The position numbers and the translations under genes were made by a program. From UBA9662 sp002729415 (GTDB lineage: Bacteria > Poribacteria > WGA-4E > UBA9662): a stretch of 44,093 bases of DNA. This document shows positions 43,669-44,093 of this stretch, piece after piece; positions within the stretch are counted from its first letter, which is position 1; each line of letters opens with the position of its first letter. The DNA lies in NCBI GenBank assembly GCA_002729415.1, contig PBXZ01000075.1:1-44093 (forward strand). The letters are read 5' to 3'. The notes beneath the pieces are model-generated. The model was not told where the DNA came from and searched no databases. It saw only the letters and a program-made list of their open reading frames with translations.

Positions 43669-44093
43669 ATGCGATATCTTATTGGCACATGTTACTTTCT
43701 ATTAATTATGGAGATATTAATNGNGCTTCGGTCCTTCCTCTATGCTCGTCGTGAGAGGAGGAAAGTACCTCACGTNTTTTTTCCCAAAGCTGCTNTTATT
43801 GCACCGCACTACGGCTGGGATTCTAGAACAGCAGNAAATGTTAAACGTGTGCTTGAACAAGATTATGCTGGTGAACACCTAGTNTACCTAGTAACAAACT
43901 ATGTTGGCGAATCAGNCTATGATAGTTCATATCAACCTTTGTTGGAATTGGTAAANGGATATACCAACGTGCAAGTCGTGCTAGCACCCAATATTATCGA
44001 TAATAATCTTCCCAGATCGCANAAAATACAGAACTTGATGTCAGTTATCGAATTGCTTCCGGACGATATAGAAATTATCGCTTTTATTGATGC
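43669..44093 (+). CDS. Membrane glycosyltransferase, family 2 / ceramide glucosyltransferase-like, N-terminal part (cut by window end)
   Basis: An open frame from ATG 43669 runs to the window edge for 141 codons. An AAGGA lies 12 bases upstream of the ATG, so the start is approximate. A membrane helix (about 3-24, 'YLIGTCYFLLIMEIL') is followed by a basic turn. The GT-A fold then begins with 'IAPHYGWDSRTA-NVKRVL' and continues 'VYLVTNYVGES-YD', 'LLELV-GYTNVQVVLAPNI' and 'IQNLMSVIELLPDDIEIIAFID'. The last residues are where the DxD metal-binding motif is expected. This matches GT2/GT21-type enzymes such as ceramide glucosyltransferase-like proteins. Donor and acceptor cannot be told from the fragment. 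Confidence 0.8.
   Translation, partial: MRYLIGTCYFLLIMEILXXLRSFLYARRERRKVPHXFFPKAAXIAPHYGWDSRTAXNVKRVLEQDYAGEHLXYLVTNYVGESXYDSSYQPLLELVXGYTNVQVVLAPNIIDNNLPRSXKIQNLMSVIELLPDDIEIIAFID

Noticed and set aside
1..44093. tRNA/rRNA genes, CRISPR arrays, insertion sequences, prophage or toxin-antitoxin genes
   Set aside because: No T-loop (GGTTCGAATCC-like) pairs, no regularly spaced repeats, and no transposase or integrase motifs were seen on either strand; absence was judged by eye only.

Overview
The window is a mostly core-genome segment of a diderm bacterium. The best lineage guess is Candidatus Poribacteria or a close relative. That rests on a large secreted WD40 protein ending in an 'NYPNPFNPETWIPF' FlgD-Ig/type IX-like sorting domain, a DUF6599 lipoprotein, and several dockerin/cohesin-like and propeller proteins. 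Outer-membrane genes (Omp85 barrel, LptE, lipoproteins) and peptidoglycan genes (MurF) fit a diderm cell wall. Isolated N bases come in blocks, so many residues are unresolved. Lineage was inferred from motifs only; no search was run.

Layout. 1-687 (+): 3' part of a class III adenylate cyclase. 5862-897 (-): a surface module of WD40-dockerin-sorting-domain protein, cohesin-like lipoprotein and beta-helix lipoprotein. 6103-9182 (+), transcribed divergently from it: a membrane histidine kinase and a PorX-type response regulator (receiver plus PglZ), the class that controls type IX secretion in Bacteroidota. 9326-14169 (+): RNase G/E, L21, L27, Obg and glutamate 5-kinase. 14351-17595 (+): two small unknown ORFs and a secreted four-repeat protein with a TolB-like propeller. 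17779-18042 (+): a ferredoxin.

From 41311 down to 18062 everything is on the minus strand. It starts with an Omp85 protein, then the classical translation/RNA cluster rimP-nusA-infB-ylxP-rbfA-nrnA-truB-ribF with rpsO-pnp. Next come a small membrane protein, LptE and a DUF6599 lipoprotein, then trkA-trkH-htrA, a TPR membrane protein and murF. Last is a chain coupled to murF: a GH113-like TIM-barrel protein, a cold-shock protein with two Sm/Hfq-like domains, and a YkgJ-type cysteine-cluster protein. From 42004 (+): a two-domain ECF-type ATPase and, cut by the window end, a membrane glycosyltransferase.

Most genes are housekeeping. The parts that look new are: (i) the PorX-type two-component system facing a sorting-domain cargo gene across a back-to-back promoter region, with a cohesin/dockerin pair downstream; (ii) the cold-shock/tandem Hfq-like fusion; (iii) a glycoside-hydrolase-like protein translationally coupled to murF with Asp where the family acid Glu is expected; (iv) a terminator-like hairpin just upstream of rimP; and (v) an arginine-glycine repeat tail on PNPase. 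Several clear sigma-70-type promoters are visible, most with 18-bp spacers. No tRNA, rRNA, CRISPR array, insertion sequence or phage gene was recognised.
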